Notes under the pieces: generated by a model
Database searches by the model: none
Seen by the model: only the letters and a program-made list of their open reading frames with translations
What the model was told of the DNA's origin: nothing
Program-made: the position numbers and the translations under genes
Shown: in pieces, positions 32,783 through 42,858 of the stretch
How the letters are laid out: the number at the start of each line of letters is the position of its first letter
How positions within the stretch are numbered: the stretch's first letter is position 1
Origin: Bacteroidales bacterium
GTDB lineage: Bacteria; Bacteroidota; Bacteroidia; Bacteroidales; Bacteroidaceae
NCBI GenBank assembly: GCA_015060965.1
Contig: SUXN01000023.1
Span: 1 to 46,084 of the forward strand
Length of the DNA stretch: 46,084 nucleotides
Reading direction: 5' to 3'

Positions 32783-33073
32783 ATGGGAGTATTGATTAAA
32801 CCTATTGTCACTGAGAAGATGACAAACATCACTGACAAGTTCAACCGCTTTGGTTTTGTTGTTCGCCCCGAGGCTAACAAGTTGGTGATTAAGAAGGAGA
32901 TTGAGGCGTTGTACAATGTAACAGTAGTAGACGTTAACACAATGAACTACTCAGGCAAGAACAAGAGCCGTTACACTAAGGCAGGCTTTGTGAAAGGCCG
33001 TACAAACGCTGTAAAGAAGGCTATCGTCACATTGAAGGAGGGCGATACTATTGATTTTTATAGTAACATTTAA
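32783..33073 (+). CDS. rplW: 50S ribosomal protein L23
   Basis: L23, 96 residues, at the exit of the peptide tunnel, where trigger factor and SRP dock. Conserved blocks: [11 protein letters not shown] at the start and [25 protein letters not shown]. The start follows a perfect AAGGAGG motif. It follows rplD by two bases and precedes rplB by five. Confidence 0.96.
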   Translation: MGVLIKPIVTEKMTNITDKFNRFGFVVRPEANKLVIKKEIEALYNVTVVDVNTMNYSGKNKSRYTKAGFVKGRTNAVKKAIVTLKEGDTIDFYSNI

Positions 33074-33078
33074 TAAAG

Positions 33079-33903
33079 ATGGCAGTACGTAAATTTAAGC
33101 CTACAACACCGGGCCAGAGACATAAGATTATTGGTACCTTTGAAGAGATCACTGCTGCGGTACCAGAGAAATCGCTTGTAACCGGTAAGCGTTCAACAGG
33201 TGGACGTAACAACGACGGTAAGATGACTATGCGCTACAGAGGCGGTGGTCACAAACGTAAATTCCGTTTTATCGACTTCAAGCGTAACAGAGACGGTATT
33301 CCAGCTACAGTAAAGACAATCGAGTATGATCCTAACCGTTCAGCTCGTATTGCACTTCTTTGCTATGCTGATGGTGTTAAATCATACATAATTGCTCCTA
33401 ATGGTTTGGAGGTTGGCGCAGTTCTGATGTCAGGTGCTGATGCAGCTCCCGAGGTAGGTAACGCTCTTCCTTTGAAGAACATTCCTATCGGTACTGTAGT
33501 TCACAACATCGAGCTCCGTCCTGGACAGGGTGCTATCCTCGTCCGTTCAGCCGGTAACTTCGCACAGATCGTTTCTCGTGACGAGAACTACTGCGTAATC
33601 AAGTTGCCTTCAGGTGAGGTTCGCCGTATCCTCGGTACTTGCCGTGCTACAGTAGGTACAGTTGGTAACTCAGACCACGCACTCGAGTCTTCTGGTAAGG
33701 CCGGTCGTTCACGTTGGTTGGGTCGTCGTCCTCACAACCGTGGTGTTGTTATGAACCCTGTAGATCACCCGATGGGTGGTGGTGAGGGCCGTGCTTCAGG
33801 TGGTCACCCACGTTCACGTAAGGGCTTGTACGCTAAGGGTCTCAAGACTCGTGCACCTAAGAAGCAGTCTTCAAAGTACATTATTGAGAGAAGAAAGAAG
33901 TAA
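33079..33903 (+). CDS. rplB: 50S ribosomal protein L2
   Basis: L2, 274 residues, needed for subunit association and peptidyl-transferase activity. Typical are the N-terminal [10 protein letters not shown], the [20 protein letters not shown] block, and the C-terminal [21 protein letters not shown] containing the conserved active-region His. Ends in a basic tail (YIIERRKK). Confidence 0.97.
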   Translation: MAVRKFKPTTPGQRHKIIGTFEEITAAVPEKSLVTGKRSTGGRNNDGKMTMRYRGGGHKRKFRFIDFKRNRDGIPATVKTIEYDPNRSARIALLCYADGVKSYIIAPNGLEVGAVLMSGADAAPEVGNALPLKNIPIGTVVHNIELRPGQGAILVRSAGNFAQIVSRDENYCVIKLPSGEVRRILGTCRATVGTVGNSDHALESSGKAGRSRWLGRRPHNRGVVMNPVDHPMGGGEGRASGGHPRSRKGLYAKGLKTRAPKKQSSKYIIERRKK

Positions 33904-33927
33904 TAATAAGGAAATTTTTGAAATAAT

Positions 33928-34197
33928 ATGAGTCGTTCATTAAAAAAAGGTCCATATATCAATGTAAAGTTGGAGAGCAAAGTGCTTGCCATGAACGAGA
34001 GCGGTAAGAAATCGGTCATCAAGTCTTGGGCTCGTGCTTCTATGATTTCTCCCGATTTTGTGGGACACACTATAGCTGTTCATAACGGTAATAAATTCAT
34101 CCCTGTTTACGTTACAGAAAACATGGTAGGTCACAAGTTGGGCGAGTTCGCTCCTACACGTACTTTCCGTGGTCACTCTGGTAACCGTAAGAAATAA
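33928..34197 (+). CDS. rpsS: 30S ribosomal protein S19
   Basis: S19, 89 residues, binds 16S rRNA in the head with S13 and contacts the A-site finger. [16 protein letters not shown] at the start and [24 protein letters not shown] are diagnostic. It lies 24 bases after rplB, in the conserved S10 order. Confidence 0.97.
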   Translation: MSRSLKKGPYINVKLESKVLAMNESGKKSVIKSWARASMISPDFVGHTIAVHNGNKFIPVYVTENMVGHKLGEFAPTRTFRGHSGNRKK

Positions 34198-34234
34198 ACA
34201 GGTATTATAAAACAGAATAAAATAAGATAATATA

Positions 34235-34669
34235 ATGGGAGCAAGAAAAAAACTAGCTGCTGACAAGAGAAAAGAGGCACGCAAGAGCCTTTATTTCGCC
34301 AGTGCAAACGATATCCCATCTTCTCCACGCAAGATGCGCCTGGTCGCTGATATGGTTCGTGGTATGGAGGTAGGTCGTGCACTCGGTGTCTTGAGATTCT
34401 CGACAAAGGCCGCTTCTTACAACGTTGAGAAACTGTTGCGTTCTGCTATCGCTAACTGGGAGCAGAAGAACGAGCGCAAGGCCGAGAATGGCGAGCTGTA
34501 CATCTCACAGATCTTTGTAGATGAGGCACGCACACTTTATCGTATGCGCCCTGCACCTCAGGGTCGCGGATACAGAATCCGTAAGCGTTCCAACCACGTT
34601 ACAATCTACGTGGACACTAAAGTAAGTAATGACAATAAAAAAGTAGAAAGCAATGGGACAGAAGGTTAA
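34235..34669 (+). CDS. rplV: 50S ribosomal protein L22
   Basis: L22, 144 residues, contacts all 23S rRNA domains; its hairpin narrows the exit tunnel. Conserved blocks are [21 protein letters not shown] and the hairpin [29 protein letters not shown]. The C-terminal extension ([15 protein letters not shown]) overlaps the rpsC start by 17 bases, which implies coupled translation. Confidence 0.96.
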   Translation: MGARKKLAADKRKEARKSLYFASANDIPSSPRKMRLVADMVRGMEVGRALGVLRFSTKAASYNVEKLLRSAIANWEQKNERKAENGELYISQIFVDEARTLYRMRPAPQGRGYRIRKRSNHVTIYVDTKVSNDNKKVESNGTEG

Positions 34670-35381
34670 TCCAATTAGTAATCGATTAGGTATCATCAGA
34701 GGATGGGATTCCAACTGGTACGGTGGTAAGAACTACGGTGACGAATTGGTTGAAGATTCAAAGATCAGAAAATACCTTAATGTACGTCTGGCTAAGGCTA
34801 GCGTTTCTAAGATTGTCATCGAGCGTACTTTGAAGCTTGTTACAATTACCGTTTGTACCGCTAAGCCCGGTATCATCATCGGTAAGGGTGGTCAGGAGGT
34901 TGACAAATTGAAGGAGGAGTTGAAGAAGATCACTGACAAGGAGATACAGATTAATATTTTTGAAGTTAAGAAACTTGAGCTTGACGCTACTATCGTTGCT
35001 AACAGCATCGCACGTCAGGTAGAGGGTAAGATCGCATACCGTCGCGCAATCAAGACCGCTATTGCTAACACAATGCGCATGGGTGCTGAGGGTATCAAGA
35101 TCCAGATTTCAGGCCGCTTGAACGGTGCCGAGATGGCTCGTTCAGAGATGTACAAGGAGGGTCGTACTCCATTGCACACATTCCGTGCTGATATCGACTA
35201 CTGCCAGGCAGAGGCTTTGACAAAGGTTGGTATCCTTGGTATCAAGGTTTGGATTTGCCGTGGCGAGGTTTATGGTAAGAGAGACTTGGCTCCTAACTTT
35301 ACACAGAGCAAGGAGAGCGGTTTCAACAACAACCAGGCTGGCGGAAGAAACTTCAAACGTAAGAAAAACAACAATCGCTAA
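34653..35381 (+). CDS. rpsC: 30S ribosomal protein S3
   Basis: S3, 242 residues, forms part of the mRNA entry tunnel. [20 protein letters not shown], the KH-domain loop [12 protein letters not shown] and the C-terminal domain with [18 protein letters not shown] and GEVYGKRDL are clear. The end is basic and Asn-rich (KKNNNR). It overlaps rplV and is followed by rplP after 20 bases. Confidence 0.97.
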   Translation: MGQKVNPISNRLGIIRGWDSNWYGGKNYGDELVEDSKIRKYLNVRLAKASVSKIVIERTLKLVTITVCTAKPGIIIGKGGQEVDKLKEELKKITDKEIQINIFEVKKLELDATIVANSIARQVEGKIAYRRAIKTAIANTMRMGAEGIKIQISGRLNGAEMARSEMYKEGRTPLHTFRADIDYCQAEALTKVGILGIKVWICRGEVYGKRDLAPNFTQSKESGFNNNQAGGRNFKRKKNNNR

Positions 35382-35401
35382 CGAATTGAATTTCAAGAAT
35401 T

Positions 35402-35830
35402 ATGTTACAGCCTAAAAAGACAAAATATAGAAGAGTGCAGCACGGTGTGCAGAAAGGTTTCGCAACTCGCGGTAACCAGCTCGCATTCGGTTCTTTCGGA
35501 ATCAAGTGTCTGCAGTACAAATGGTTGAATGGCCGCCAGATTGAGGCTGCTCGTATTGCGGTTACACGCTACATGCAGCGCCAGGGTCAGGTTTGGCTCC
35601 GTGTTTTCCCCGATAAACCAATCACTCGTAAGCCTGCCGACGTACGTATGGGTAAGGGTAAGGGTGATCCAGAGGGCTTTGTATTCCCCGTTACACCGGG
35701 TCGTATCCTTATCGAGATTGAGGGCGTTTCATTCGATGTAGCAAAGGAGGCTTTGCGTCTCGCTGCTCAGAAGCTGCCTGTTACTACTAAGTTTATTGTT
35801 AGACGCGATTACGATTATAATAAGGCATAA
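35402..35830 (+). CDS. rplP: 50S ribosomal protein L16
   Basis: L16, 142 residues, binds near the A site and positions t[22 protein letters not shown] and the block [25 protein letters not shown] with the conserved Arg loop identify it. Stop and the rpmC start are two bases apart. Confidence 0.97.
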   Translation: MLQPKKTKYRRVQHGVQKGFATRGNQLAFGSFGIKCLQYKWLNGRQIEAARIAVTRYMQRQGQVWLRVFPDKPITRKPADVRMGKGKGDPEGFVFPVTPGRILIEIEGVSFDVAKEALRLAAQKLPVTTKFIVRRDYDYNKA

Positions 35831-35832
35831 TT

Positions 35833-36027
35833 ATGAAAATAGCAGAAATTAGAGAGCTTTCTACAGCAGAGCTTAAGGAAAGAGTTGAGGCTGATGTTAC
35901 TCGTTATGCCCAGATGAAGTTGAATCACGCAATTTCACCATTGGAGAACCCTGAGTCGTTGAAGCAGTTGCGTCGCGACATCGCGCGCATGAAGGGTGAG
36001 TTGCGCTCTCGCGAATTAAATAAATAA
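35833..36027 (+). CDS. rpmC: 50S ribosomal protein L29
   Basis: L29, 64 residues, two long helices near the tunnel exit beside L23. MKIAEIRELSTAELKERVE and the C-terminal LRRDIARMKGELRSRE are the usual blocks. It lies between rplP and rpsQ, as in the conserved order. Confidence 0.96.
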   Translation: MKIAEIRELSTAELKERVEADVTRYAQMKLNHAISPLENPESLKQLRRDIARMKGELRSRELNK

Positions 36028-36036
36028 ATAAGACTT

Positions 36037-36288
36037 ATGAGAAATTTGAGAAAAGAGCGTACCGGTGTGGTTCTCAGCAATAAGATGGAGAAGACAATCA
36101 CCGTTGCTGCAAAGTTTAAAGAGAAGCACCCCATCTATGGTAAATTCGTGAGCAGAACAAAGAAATATCACGTACACGATGAGAAGCAGGAGTGCTCTAT
36201 AGGCGATACAGTTCGCATTATGGAGACACGTCCCTTGAGCAAGACCAAGAGATGGAGATTAGTTGAAATCATCGAAAAAGTTAAGTAA
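36037..36288 (+). CDS. rpsQ: 30S ribosomal protein S17
   Basis: S17, 83 residues, an OB-fold primary binder of the 16S 5-prime domain. [19 protein letters not shown] and [21 protein letters not shown] are diagnostic. rplN begins two bases after the stop. Confidence 0.97.
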   Translation: MRNLRKERTGVVLSNKMEKTITVAAKFKEKHPIYGKFVSRTKKYHVHDEKQECSIGDTVRIMETRPLSKTKRWRLVEIIEKVK

Positions 36289-36290
36289 TT

Positions 36291-36659
36291 ATGATACAGG
36301 TAGAATCAAGACTTACAGTATGTGATAATAGCGGTGCCAAGGAGGCTCTCTGTATCCGTGTACTCGGTGGTACACGTCGCCGCTATGCTTCTGTCGGGGA
36401 TGTGATCGTAGTCTCTGTGAAGAGCGTTATCCCCTCAAGCGATCTGAAGAAGGGAGTCGTTTCAAAGGCTCTTATTGTTCGTACTAAGAAAGAGGTTCGC
36501 CGTCAGGACGGTTCTTATATCCGCTTCGACGACAACGCCTGCATTCTGCTTAACAATGCCGGTGAAATGCGTGGCAGCCGTATCTTCGGTCCTGTAGCGC
36601 GTGAGCTTCGTGCTACTGATTATACTAAGGTTGTGTCATTGGCACCAGAGGTACTTTAA
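36291..36659 (+). CDS. rplN: 50S ribosomal protein L14
   Basis: L14, 122 residues, forms intersubunit bridges with 16S rRNA. The start [20 protein letters not shown] and the block [19 protein letters not shown]-like [20 protein letters not shown] are typical. It begins the spc-type segment. Confidence 0.97.
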   Translation: MIQVESRLTVCDNSGAKEALCIRVLGGTRRRYASVGDVIVVSVKSVIPSSDLKKGVVSKALIVRTKKEVRRQDGSYIRFDDNACILLNNAGEMRGSRIFGPVARELRATDYTKVVSLAPEVL

Positions 36660-36678
36660 TTTTTAAAAGTTTGAAGTA

Positions 36679-36996
36679 ATGAAGAAATTACATATCAAAA
36701 AAGGTGATATGGTCATCGTAAACGCTGGCGAGGACAAGGGCAAGACCGGTAAGGTTTTGCAGGTTCTCGTTCAGAAGGACCGTGCCATCGTAGAGGGCGT
36801 TAACATGGTTTCTAAGAGCACGAAGCCTAACGCAAAGAACCCCCAGGGAGGTATTGTAAAACAGGAGGCTTCAATCCACGTGTCTAACCTCAACTTGGTT
36901 GATCCAAAGTCAGGTAAGGCTACACGCATCGGCCGCAAGGTGAATGCTGAGGGAAAGAAGGTTCGTTATGCTAAAAAATCAGGAGAGGAGATTTGA
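36679..36996 (+). CDS. rplX: 50S ribosomal protein L24
   Basis: L24, 105 residues, an assembly initiator with a KOW motif ([20 protein letters not shown]). The [20 protein letters not shown] block follows. Its stop and the ATG of rplE are separated by two bases; the upstream in-frame TTG of rplE overlaps this stop. Confidence 0.97.
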   Translation: MKKLHIKKGDMVIVNAGEDKGKTGKVLQVLVQKDRAIVEGVNMVSKSTKPNAKNPQGGIVKQEASIHVSNLNLVDPKSGKATRIGRKVNAEGKKVRYAKKSGEEI

Positions 36997-36998
36997 TA

Positions 36999-37556
36999 AT
37001 GAGTAATACAGCTAGCCTTAAAAAAGAATATGCCGAGCGTATTGCTCCGGCTTTGATGAAGCAGTTCAACTATTCATCAGCAATGCAGGTGCCCGTGCTC
37101 AAGAAGATCGTCATCAACGAGGGTCTCGGCGCGGCTACTCAGGATAAGAAGATCATTGATGTCGCTATCAACGAGGTAACAGCTATCACAGGTCAGAAGG
37201 CCGTTGCTACTGTTTCTCGCAAGGATATCTCTAACTTCAAGTTGCGTAAGAAGATGCCTATCGGCGTTATGGTAACTCTGCGTCGTGAGCGCATGTACGA
37301 GTTCCTCGAGCGTCTGGTGCGCGTTGCTCTTCCACGTATCCGTGACTTCAAGGGTATCGAGAGCAAGTTCGACGGTAGCGGTAACTACTCTTTGGGTATC
37401 AAGGAGCAGATTATCTTCCCTGAGATCAATATCGATAACATCATGCGTCTGAACGGTATGAACATCACATTCGTGACAACTGCCAAGACTGACGAAGAGG
37501 GTTATGCTCTGTTGAAGGAGTTTGGTTTGCCTTTTAAAAATGCTAAAAATTCATAA
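36999..37556 (+). CDS. rplE: 50S ribosomal protein L5
   Basis: L5, 185 residues, binds 5S rRNA and touches the P-site tRNA. Typical blocks: [40 protein letters not shown] and [20 protein letters not shown] with EQIIFPEI. I place the start at the ATG 36999; the TTG at 36993 would add two residues without family support. Confidence 0.96.
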   Translation: MSNTASLKKEYAERIAPALMKQFNYSSAMQVPVLKKIVINEGLGAATQDKKIIDVAINEVTAITGQKAVATVSRKDISNFKLRKKMPIGVMVTLRRERMYEFLERLVRVALPRIRDFKGIESKFDGSGNYSLGIKEQIIFPEINIDNIMRLNGMNITFVTTAKTDEEGYALLKEFGLPFKNAKNS

Positions 37557-37563
37557 GTAGACT

Positions 37564-37863
37564 ATGGCAAAAGAATCAATGAAAGCACGTGAGGTAAAGC
37601 GTGCAAAATTGGCCAAGAAATACGCTGCAAAGCGTGAGGCTCTTAAGAAGATCATCAACACAGGTTCTCCTGAGGAGGCTTACGAGGCAGCACGCAAGTT
37701 GCAGGATTTGCCTTTGAACTCTAACCCTATCCGCCTGCACAACCGTTGCAAGCTGACTGGTCGTCCAAAGGGTTATATCCGCCTTTTCGGTATCTCTCGT
37801 ATTCAGTTCCGTGAGATGGCATCACAGGGCCTTATCCCAGGTGTAAGAAAAGCAAGCTGGTAA
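37564..37863 (+). CDS. rpsN: 30S ribosomal protein S14 (zinc-free type)
   Basis: S14, 99 residues, in the head near the decoding site. [30 protein letters not shown] is intact, but only one Cys remains, so the zinc-ribbon (CxxC...CxxC) of the short form is absent. A helical stretch, [14 protein letters not shown], makes it longer than the ~89-residue form I recall for Bacteroides, a point consistent with a Prevotellaceae origin. Confidence 0.95.
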   Translation: MAKESMKAREVKRAKLAKKYAAKREALKKIINTGSPEEAYEAARKLQDLPLNSNPIRLHNRCKLTGRPKGYIRLFGISRIQFREMASQGLIPGVRKASW

Positions 37864-37925
37864 TTTTTTGAGTGTTTAATATAAATATTGTCAGGGAAGT
37901 CCTGATCAATTTAAAATTAATTTTT

Positions 37926-38321
37926 ATGACAGATCCTATTGCAGATTATTTGACGAGGTTGAGAAATGCCATTCAAGCTAAGCACAGAGTGGTTGAAGTT
38001 CCTGCCTCTAACCTCAAGAAGGAAATCACCAAGATTCTTTTTGAGAAGGGTTACATCTTGAACTACAAGTTTGTTGAGGATGGCCCACAAGGCACAATCA
38101 AGATTGCCTTGAAGTACGACGCTGTAAACAAAGTGAACGCTATCAAGAACCTTGTTCGCGTTTCTTCACCAGGTTTGCGTCGTTATACGGGATACAAAGA
38201 TATGCCCAGAGTGATCAATGGATTGGGTATCGCTATTTTGTCGACATCCAAAGGTGTAATGACAGACAAGGAGGCAGCTACTGAGAAGATCGGTGGTGAG
38301 GTTCTCTGCTATGTCTACTAA
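37926..38321 (+). CDS. rpsH: 30S ribosomal protein S8
   Basis: S8, 131 residues, a primary binder of the 16S central domain and, in some bacteria, the repressor of the spc operon. The N-terminus MTDPIADYLTRLRNAI sets the start at 37926; the upstream in-frame start at 37872 adds residues with no family match. The C-terminal STSKGVMTDKEAATEKIGGE is typical. rplF follows, with its Shine-Dalgarno right after the stop. Confidence 0.96.
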   Translation: MTDPIADYLTRLRNAIQAKHRVVEVPASNLKKEITKILFEKGYILNYKFVEDGPQGTIKIALKYDAVNKVNAIKNLVRVSSPGLRRYTGYKDMPRVINGLGIAILSTSKGVMTDKEAATEKIGGEVLCYVY

Positions 38322-38322
38322 T

Positions 38323-38329
38323 AAGGAGG
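38323..38329 (+). promoter_or_regulatory. Full Shine-Dalgarno sequence of rplF
   Basis: AAGGAGG starts 2 bases after the rpsH stop and ends 8 bases before the rplF ATG. One of three such motifs in the cluster. Confidence 0.85.
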
Positions 38330-38337
38330 ATTGAGCA

Positions 38338-38916
38338 ATGTCTAGAATTGGTAAATTACCCATTAGTATTCCCGCTGGCGTTACCGTTGCTGTTAGTGAC
38401 GAGAACGTAATTACTGTAAAAGGTCCTAAAGGTGAGCTCTCACAGAAGGTAGATCCATCTATCGCTATTGCAGTTGAGGATGGTACCCTCACAGTGAAGT
38501 ACGCTGATTGTGAAACTTATGCTGAGGCTACAAAGCAGCAGCACGCTTATCACGGTCTCTACCGCGCGCTCATCAATAATATGGTTATCGGTGTTTCTGC
38601 CGGTTTCCGCAAAGAGCTTGAGCTTGTTGGTGTTGGTTATCGTGTGAACGATAAACCTAACAATGCTATCGAGTTGTTGCTTGGTTTTACTCACCCAATC
38701 TACATGCAGTTCCCTGCAGAGGTTAAGATTGAGACTAAGTCTGAGAGAAATAAGAACCCTCTTATCATCCTGGAGTCTTGCAACAAGGAGCTTCTTGGTC
38801 TTATTTGCGCTAAGATCCGCTCATTCCGCAAGCCAGAGCCATATAAGGGTAAGGGTGTTAAGTTTGTTGGTGAGGTTATTCGCCGCAAGTCTGGTAAGTC
38901 AGCAGGTGCGAAATAA
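38338..38916 (+). CDS. rplF: 50S ribosomal protein L6
   Basis: L6, 192 residues, near the factor-binding site and the sarcin-ricin loop. MSRIGKLPISIPAGVTV, ALINNMVIGVSAGFRKELEL and the C-terminal PEPYKGKGVKFVGEVIRRK are diagnostic. Translation is preceded by AAGGAGG, unlike most genes here. Confidence 0.97.
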   Translation: MSRIGKLPISIPAGVTVAVSDENVITVKGPKGELSQKVDPSIAIAVEDGTLTVKYADCETYAEATKQQHAYHGLYRALINNMVIGVSAGFRKELELVGVGYRVNDKPNNAIELLLGFTHPIYMQFPAEVKIETKSERNKNPLIILESCNKELLGLICAKIRSFRKPEPYKGKGVKFVGEVIRRKSGKSAGAK

Positions 38917-38936
38917 TTTAGTAAAACTGTAAGCAT

Positions 38937-39278
38937 ATGACAACAAAAATAGAAAGACGTACCAAGATTAAATATAGAGTGCGCAACAAGATTTCAGGTG
39001 TTGCCGAGCGTCCTCGTATGAGCGTTTTCCGCAGCAACAAGCAGATCTATGTTCAGATAATTAATGACCAGACAGGTCGCACATTGGCTGCAGCATCTTC
39101 TCTCGGTCTTGAGGCAATGCCCAAGAAGGAGCAGGCTGCTAAGGTAGGTGAGATGATCGCAAAGAAGGCAATCGAGGCTGGTATCACAGCTGTTGTTTTC
39201 GACCGTAACGGTTACCTCTACCACGGAAGAGTTAAGGAAGTGGCTGATGCTGCACGTAATGGAGGTCTTAAATTCTAA
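38937..39278 (+). CDS. rplR: 50S ribosomal protein L18
   Basis: L18, 113 residues, links 5S rRNA to 23S rRNA. Conserved: [20 protein letters not shown] and the C-terminal [26 protein letters not shown]. The rpsE start shares one base with its stop. Confidence 0.97.
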   Translation: MTTKIERRTKIKYRVRNKISGVAERPRMSVFRSNKQIYVQIINDQTGRTLAAASSLGLEAMPKKEQAAKVGEMIAKKAIEAGITAVVFDRNGYLYHGRVKEVADAARNGGLKF

Positions 39279-39799
39279 TGAATATGGCAGTTAATAATAG
39301 AGTAAAAGTCGCAAACGACGTTGAATTGAAAGATAGATTGGTTGCTATCAACCGTGTAACTAAGGTTACTAAGGGTGGTCGTACATTCAGCTTCTCTGCA
39401 ATTGTTGTTGTAGGTAACGAGAATGGCATCATCGGTTACGGTCTTGGTAAGGCAAGCGAGGTAACTGCAGCTATTGCCAAGGGCGTAGAGGCAGCTAAGA
39501 AGAACCTGGTTCGCGTACCCGTGCTCAAGGGAACTGTTCCTCACGAGCAGTCAGCTCACTTCGGTGGTGCAGAGGTTTTCATCAAGCCTGCTTCACACGG
39601 TACCGGAGTAGTTGCCGGTGGTGCGATGCGTGCCGTTCTTGAGAGTGTAGGTATTACTGACGTTTTGGCTAAGTCTAAGGGTTCTTCTAACCCACACAAC
39701 TTGGTTAAGGCTACAATTGCAGCCCTGAGCGAGATGCGTGACGCACGCATGGTAGCACAGAACAGAGGTGTTAGTATGAGTAAGGTATTTAACGGATAA
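39278..39799 (+). CDS. rpsE: 30S ribosomal protein S5
   Basis: S5, 173 residues, at the mRNA entrance, with roles in accuracy. The double-stranded-RNA-like fold carries [40 protein letters not shown] and the [15 protein letters not shown] block. A second ATG two codons later (39284) is possible. The stop overlaps the rpmD Shine-Dalgarno. Confidence 0.96.
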   Translation: MNMAVNNRVKVANDVELKDRLVAINRVTKVTKGGRTFSFSAIVVVGNENGIIGYGLGKASEVTAAIAKGVEAAKKNLVRVPVLKGTVPHEQSAHFGGAEVFIKPASHGTGVVAGGAMRAVLESVGITDVLAKSKGSSNPHNLVKATIAALSEMRDARMVAQNRGVSMSKVFNG

Positions 39800-39804
39800 G
39801 GAGG
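39798..39804 (+). promoter_or_regulatory. Full Shine-Dalgarno sequence of rpmD
   Basis: AAGGAGG overlaps the rpsE stop codon (TAA at 39797-39799) and ends 6 bases before the rpmD ATG. Confidence 0.85.
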
Positions 39805-39810
39805 TTTACT

Positions 39811-39990
39811 ATGGCTACAATTAAAATCAAACAGGTAAAAAGTCGCATTGGTGCTCCTAAGACTCAGAAGCTTACTCTTGATGCTCTTGGCCTTACAAAG
39901 ATGAATAAGGTTGTTGAGCGTCCTGATAACGCCTCTATCCGCGGAATGATTAGGAAGGTTCAGCATTTGGTTGCCATTGTTGAAGAGTAA
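39811..39990 (+). CDS. rpmD: 50S ribosomal protein L30
   Basis: L30, 59 residues, a small ferredoxin-like protein of the large subunit. The sequence MATIKIKQVKSRIGAPKTQK, then LGLTKMNKVVERPDN and RGMIRKVQHLVAIVEE, fits the family over its full length. It lies between rpsE and rplO as expected and begins after a full Shine-Dalgarno. Confidence 0.95.
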   Translation: MATIKIKQVKSRIGAPKTQKLTLDALGLTKMNKVVERPDNASIRGMIRKVQHLVAIVEE

Positions 39991-40013
39991 TTAATTTAAA
40001 AAAGAATTTGACT

Positions 40014-40460
40014 ATGAAATTAAATAATCTTAAGCCTGCCGAGGGCGCTGTCAAGGCACGCAAAAGAATTGGTCGTGGTACCGGATCTGGTAGAGGTGGT
40101 ACTTCTACTCGTGGTCACAAGGGTGCTAAGTCTCGTTCCGGCTACAGCAAGAAGATCGGTTTCGAGGGTGGTCAGATGCCTTTGCAACGTCGTGTACCTA
40201 AGTACGGCTTCAAAAATATCAATCGTGTAGAGTACAAGGCTATCAACCTCTCTACTCTCCAGGCTCTTGCCGAGAGCAAGTCTTTGGAGACTATCAACAT
40301 CCAGGCACTTGTTGCTGCCGGCTTCGTATCTTCAAACCAGTTGGTTAAGATTCTTGCTAACGGCACATTGACTGCAAAGTTGACAGTAGAGGCTCACGCT
40401 TTCTCTCAGAAGGCTGTTGAGGCTATTGAGGCTGCAGGTGGAACAGTAGTAAAGCTTTAA
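40014..40460 (+). CDS. rplO: 50S ribosomal protein L15
   Basis: L15, 148 residues, a late-assembly protein with a long Gly/Arg-rich N-terminus (RKRIGRGTGSGRGGTSTRGH) and a globular C-terminus (VEAHAFSQKAVEAIEAAGG). The ATG at 40014 gives MKLNNLKPAEG; a TTG two codons upstream is rejected. secY begins three bases after the stop. Confidence 0.96.
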   Translation: MKLNNLKPAEGAVKARKRIGRGTGSGRGGTSTRGHKGAKSRSGYSKKIGFEGGQMPLQRRVPKYGFKNINRVEYKAINLSTLQALAESKSLETINIQALVAAGFVSSNQLVKILANGTLTAKLTVEAHAFSQKAVEAIEAAGGTVVKL

Positions 40461-40463
40461 AAA

Positions 40464-41810
40464 ATGGCAAATAAACAATCAAACCATAAATTCGTCCAGA
40501 CAATAAAGAACATCTGGAAAGTAGAAGACCTCAGGGTCCGCATCGGTATCACATTGCTTTTTGTGGCAATCTACCGTTTCGGTTCTTTCGTTGTTCTTCC
40601 AGGTATCGACACATCGGCACTTGCAAATCTTAAAAATCAAACGAGTGAAGGTTTGATGTCTCTGCTTGATATGTTCTCGGGTGGTGCATTCTCTAATGCA
40701 TCAATCTTTGCCCTGGGTATTATGCCCTACATCTCGGCATCTATCGTTATCCAGTTGCTCTCTATCGCTGTACCTTATTTCCAGAAGATGCAGCGTGAGG
40801 GCGAGAGCGGTCGCCGCAAGATGAACCAGTATACTCGTTATTTGACTATACTGATCCTTCTCTTGCAGGCTCCCTCTTATCTGGCTAACTTGAGATATAC
40901 AGCCGGCGGTGCAATATCTCCGGCTGTAGATATGGGAGTTTTCATGGTGACATCAACCATCATCCTTGCTGCAGGTAGTATGTTCATCCTCTGGTTGGGT
41001 GAGCGTATCACAGACAAGGGCCTTGGCAACGGTATCTCATTGATCATTATGATCGGTATCATTGCACGTCTGCCTGAGTCTTTCCTCCAGGAGTTCTTCT
41101 CAAGAACAGAGGGTGCTGCCGGTGGTGGTGTCATTGCACTCCTTGTCGAGGTTGTATTCCTGATTCTGGTAATGTGTGCAGCTGTTGCGCTGTTGCGCGG
41201 TACCCGTAAGGTTCCCGTGCAGTATGCAAAGCAGTCAGCCGGTGGTGCTACTGTTTCCGGTGCGCGTCAGTATCTGCCTCTTAAGGTAAATGCTGCCAAT
41301 GTGATGCCGATCATCTTTGCTCAGGCAATCATGTTCATCCCCATCGCAATCTTCGGTTACGGTTCGGAGGAGCCTTCAAAGTTCATGATGCTCCTTGGTG
41401 ACTACACAAGCTGGTTGTATAACTTGATATTTGCATCACTTATCATATTGTTTACATTCTTCTACACAGCTATCACAATCAACCCTGTTCAGATGGCTGA
41501 GGACATGAAGCGTAACAATGGATTTATCCCAGGTATCAAGCCGGGCAAACCCACAGCAGAATATATTGATACGATTATGACACGCTTGACCCTTCCTGGT
41601 GCGCTTTTCTTGGCGCTCATCGCAATCCTTCCCGCATTTGCAGGAATGTTCGGTGTTCAGCAGGGCTTCGCAAGTTTCTTCGGAGGTACATCGCTCCTCA
41701 TTCTTGTAGGTGTTGTCCTTGACACACTCCAGCAGGTTGAGAGCCACCTTTTGATGAGACACTATGATGGCTTGTTGAGCTCAGGTCGAATCAAGGGTCG
41801 TGTAGGATAA
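40464..41810 (+). CDS. secY: Preprotein translocase subunit SecY
   Basis: SecY, 448 residues, the channel of the Sec translocon in the inner membrane, with ten transmembrane segments. Landmarks: VGITLLFVAIYRFGSFVVLP-like RIGITLLFVAIYRFGSFVVL at the start, FALGIMPYISASIVIQLL, RYLTILILLLQAPS, the plug-region GGAFSNASIF, and MKRNNGFIPGIKPGKPT in the last cytoplasmic loop. Works with SecE, SecA and, for nascent chains, the Ffh product encoded at 22493-23818. Confidence 0.96.
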   Translation: MANKQSNHKFVQTIKNIWKVEDLRVRIGITLLFVAIYRFGSFVVLPGIDTSALANLKNQTSEGLMSLLDMFSGGAFSNASIFALGIMPYISASIVIQLLSIAVPYFQKMQREGESGRRKMNQYTRYLTILILLLQAPSYLANLRYTAGGAISPAVDMGVFMVTSTIILAAGSMFILWLGERITDKGLGNGISLIIMIGIIARLPESFLQEFFSRTEGAAGGGVIALLVEVVFLILVMCAAVALLRGTRKVPVQYAKQSAGGATVSGARQYLPLKVNAANVMPIIFAQAIMFIPIAIFGYGSEEPSKFMMLLGDYTSWLYNLIFASLIILFTFFYTAITINPVQMAEDMKRNNGFIPGIKPGKPTAEYIDTIMTRLTLPGALFLALIAILPAFAGMFGVQQGFASFFGGTSLLILVGVVLDTLQQVESHLLMRHYDGLLSSGRIKGRVG

Positions 41811-41827
41811 TTTGTTTGAGCTTAGAA

Positions 41828-42625
41828 ATGATATTTCTTAAGACATCAGAAGAGATTGAACTACTTCGGCAGGCAAATCTGCTTGTAGGCAAAACGCTTG
41901 CCGAAGTAGCTAAGATAATAGAGCCGGGAGTGACAACAAAGCAGCTCGACAGGGTTGCCGAGGAGTTTATCCGCGATAACGGGGCGATTCCCACATTCAA
42001 GGGTTATCCCAATCATGAGGGAGTTCCGTTCCCGGGTTCTATCTGTGCATCGGTGAACGATGTTGTAGTGCACGGAATTCCAAATGATGTTCCTCTTAAG
42101 GAGGGCGATATTGTGTCGGTCGACTGTGGAACATTGCTTGACGGGTTCTGTGGAGATTCTTGCTACACCTTTTGTGTAGGCGAGGTCGATGAGGAGACTA
42201 AGAAGTTGCTCCGTGTTACAGAGGAGTCTCTTTACAAAGGTATTGAAAATGCAGTTCACGGACGCCGTTTGGGAGATATCGGCAATGCTGTGCAGACACA
42301 CTGCGAGCAGAACGGTTACGGTGTCGTGCGTGAATTTGTAGGCCACGGTATCGGTCGCAATATGCACGAGGCTCCCGAGGTACCCAACTATGGACGCCGC
42401 GGTAACGGCCTTCAGTTGCGACAGGGAATGTGCATTGCCATTGAGCCGATGATTACGCTCGGTAAACGTCAGATATTTATGGAGCGTGACGGTTGGACGG
42501 TAAGGACGCGTGACAGAAAGAACGCGGCGCATTTCGAGCATACTGTAGCGGTCGGTAAAAACGGTGCCGATATATTATCATCGTTCGAGTTTGTAGAAGA
42601 AGTTTTAAGAAAGAAAGGTTATTGA
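41828..42625 (+). CDS. map: Methionine aminopeptidase, type I
   Basis: MetAP, 265 residues; removes the initiator Met co-translationally. The five metal ligands can be placed: Asp in [11 protein letters not shown], Asp in FCGDSCYTF, His in [10 protein letters not shown], Glu in AIEPMI and Glu in HFEHTVAV. No N-terminal zinc-finger extension. The ATG at 41828 is preferred to the TTG at 41816. Its position after secY is the usual one. Confidence 0.95.
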   Translation: MIFLKTSEEIELLRQANLLVGKTLAEVAKIIEPGVTTKQLDRVAEEFIRDNGAIPTFKGYPNHEGVPFPGSICASVNDVVVHGIPNDVPLKEGDIVSVDCGTLLDGFCGDSCYTFCVGEVDEETKKLLRVTEESLYKGIENAVHGRRLGDIGNAVQTHCEQNGYGVVREFVGHGIGRNMHEAPEVPNYGRRGNGLQLRQGMCIAIEPMITLGKRQIFMERDGWTVRTRDRKNAAHFEHTVAVGKNGADILSSFEFVEEVLRKKGY

Positions 42626-42626
42626 T

Positions 42627-42845
42627 ATGGCTAAACAAAATGCTATTGAGCAAGACGGTACTATTGTAGAGGCATTGTCAAATGCGATGTTCAGGGTTGA
42701 ACTCCAGAACGGTCATGAGGTGATTGCCCACATTTCGGGTAAGATGAGAATGCACTACATTAAGATACTGCCTGGTGACAAAGTAAGAATAGAGATGTCA
42801 CCTTATGATTTGACTAAAGGTAGAATCGTATTCCGATATAAATAA
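42627..42845 (+). CDS. infA: Translation initiation factor IF-1
   Basis: IF-1, 72 residues, an OB-fold protein that blocks the A site during initiation. [40 protein letters not shown] and [14 protein letters not shown] cover the family end to end. One base separates the map stop from its ATG. Confidence 0.97.
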   Translation: MAKQNAIEQDGTIVEALSNAMFRVELQNGHEVIAHISGKMRMHYIKILPGDKVRIEMSPYDLTKGRIVFRYK

Positions 42846-42858
42846 AAAACAATATATT

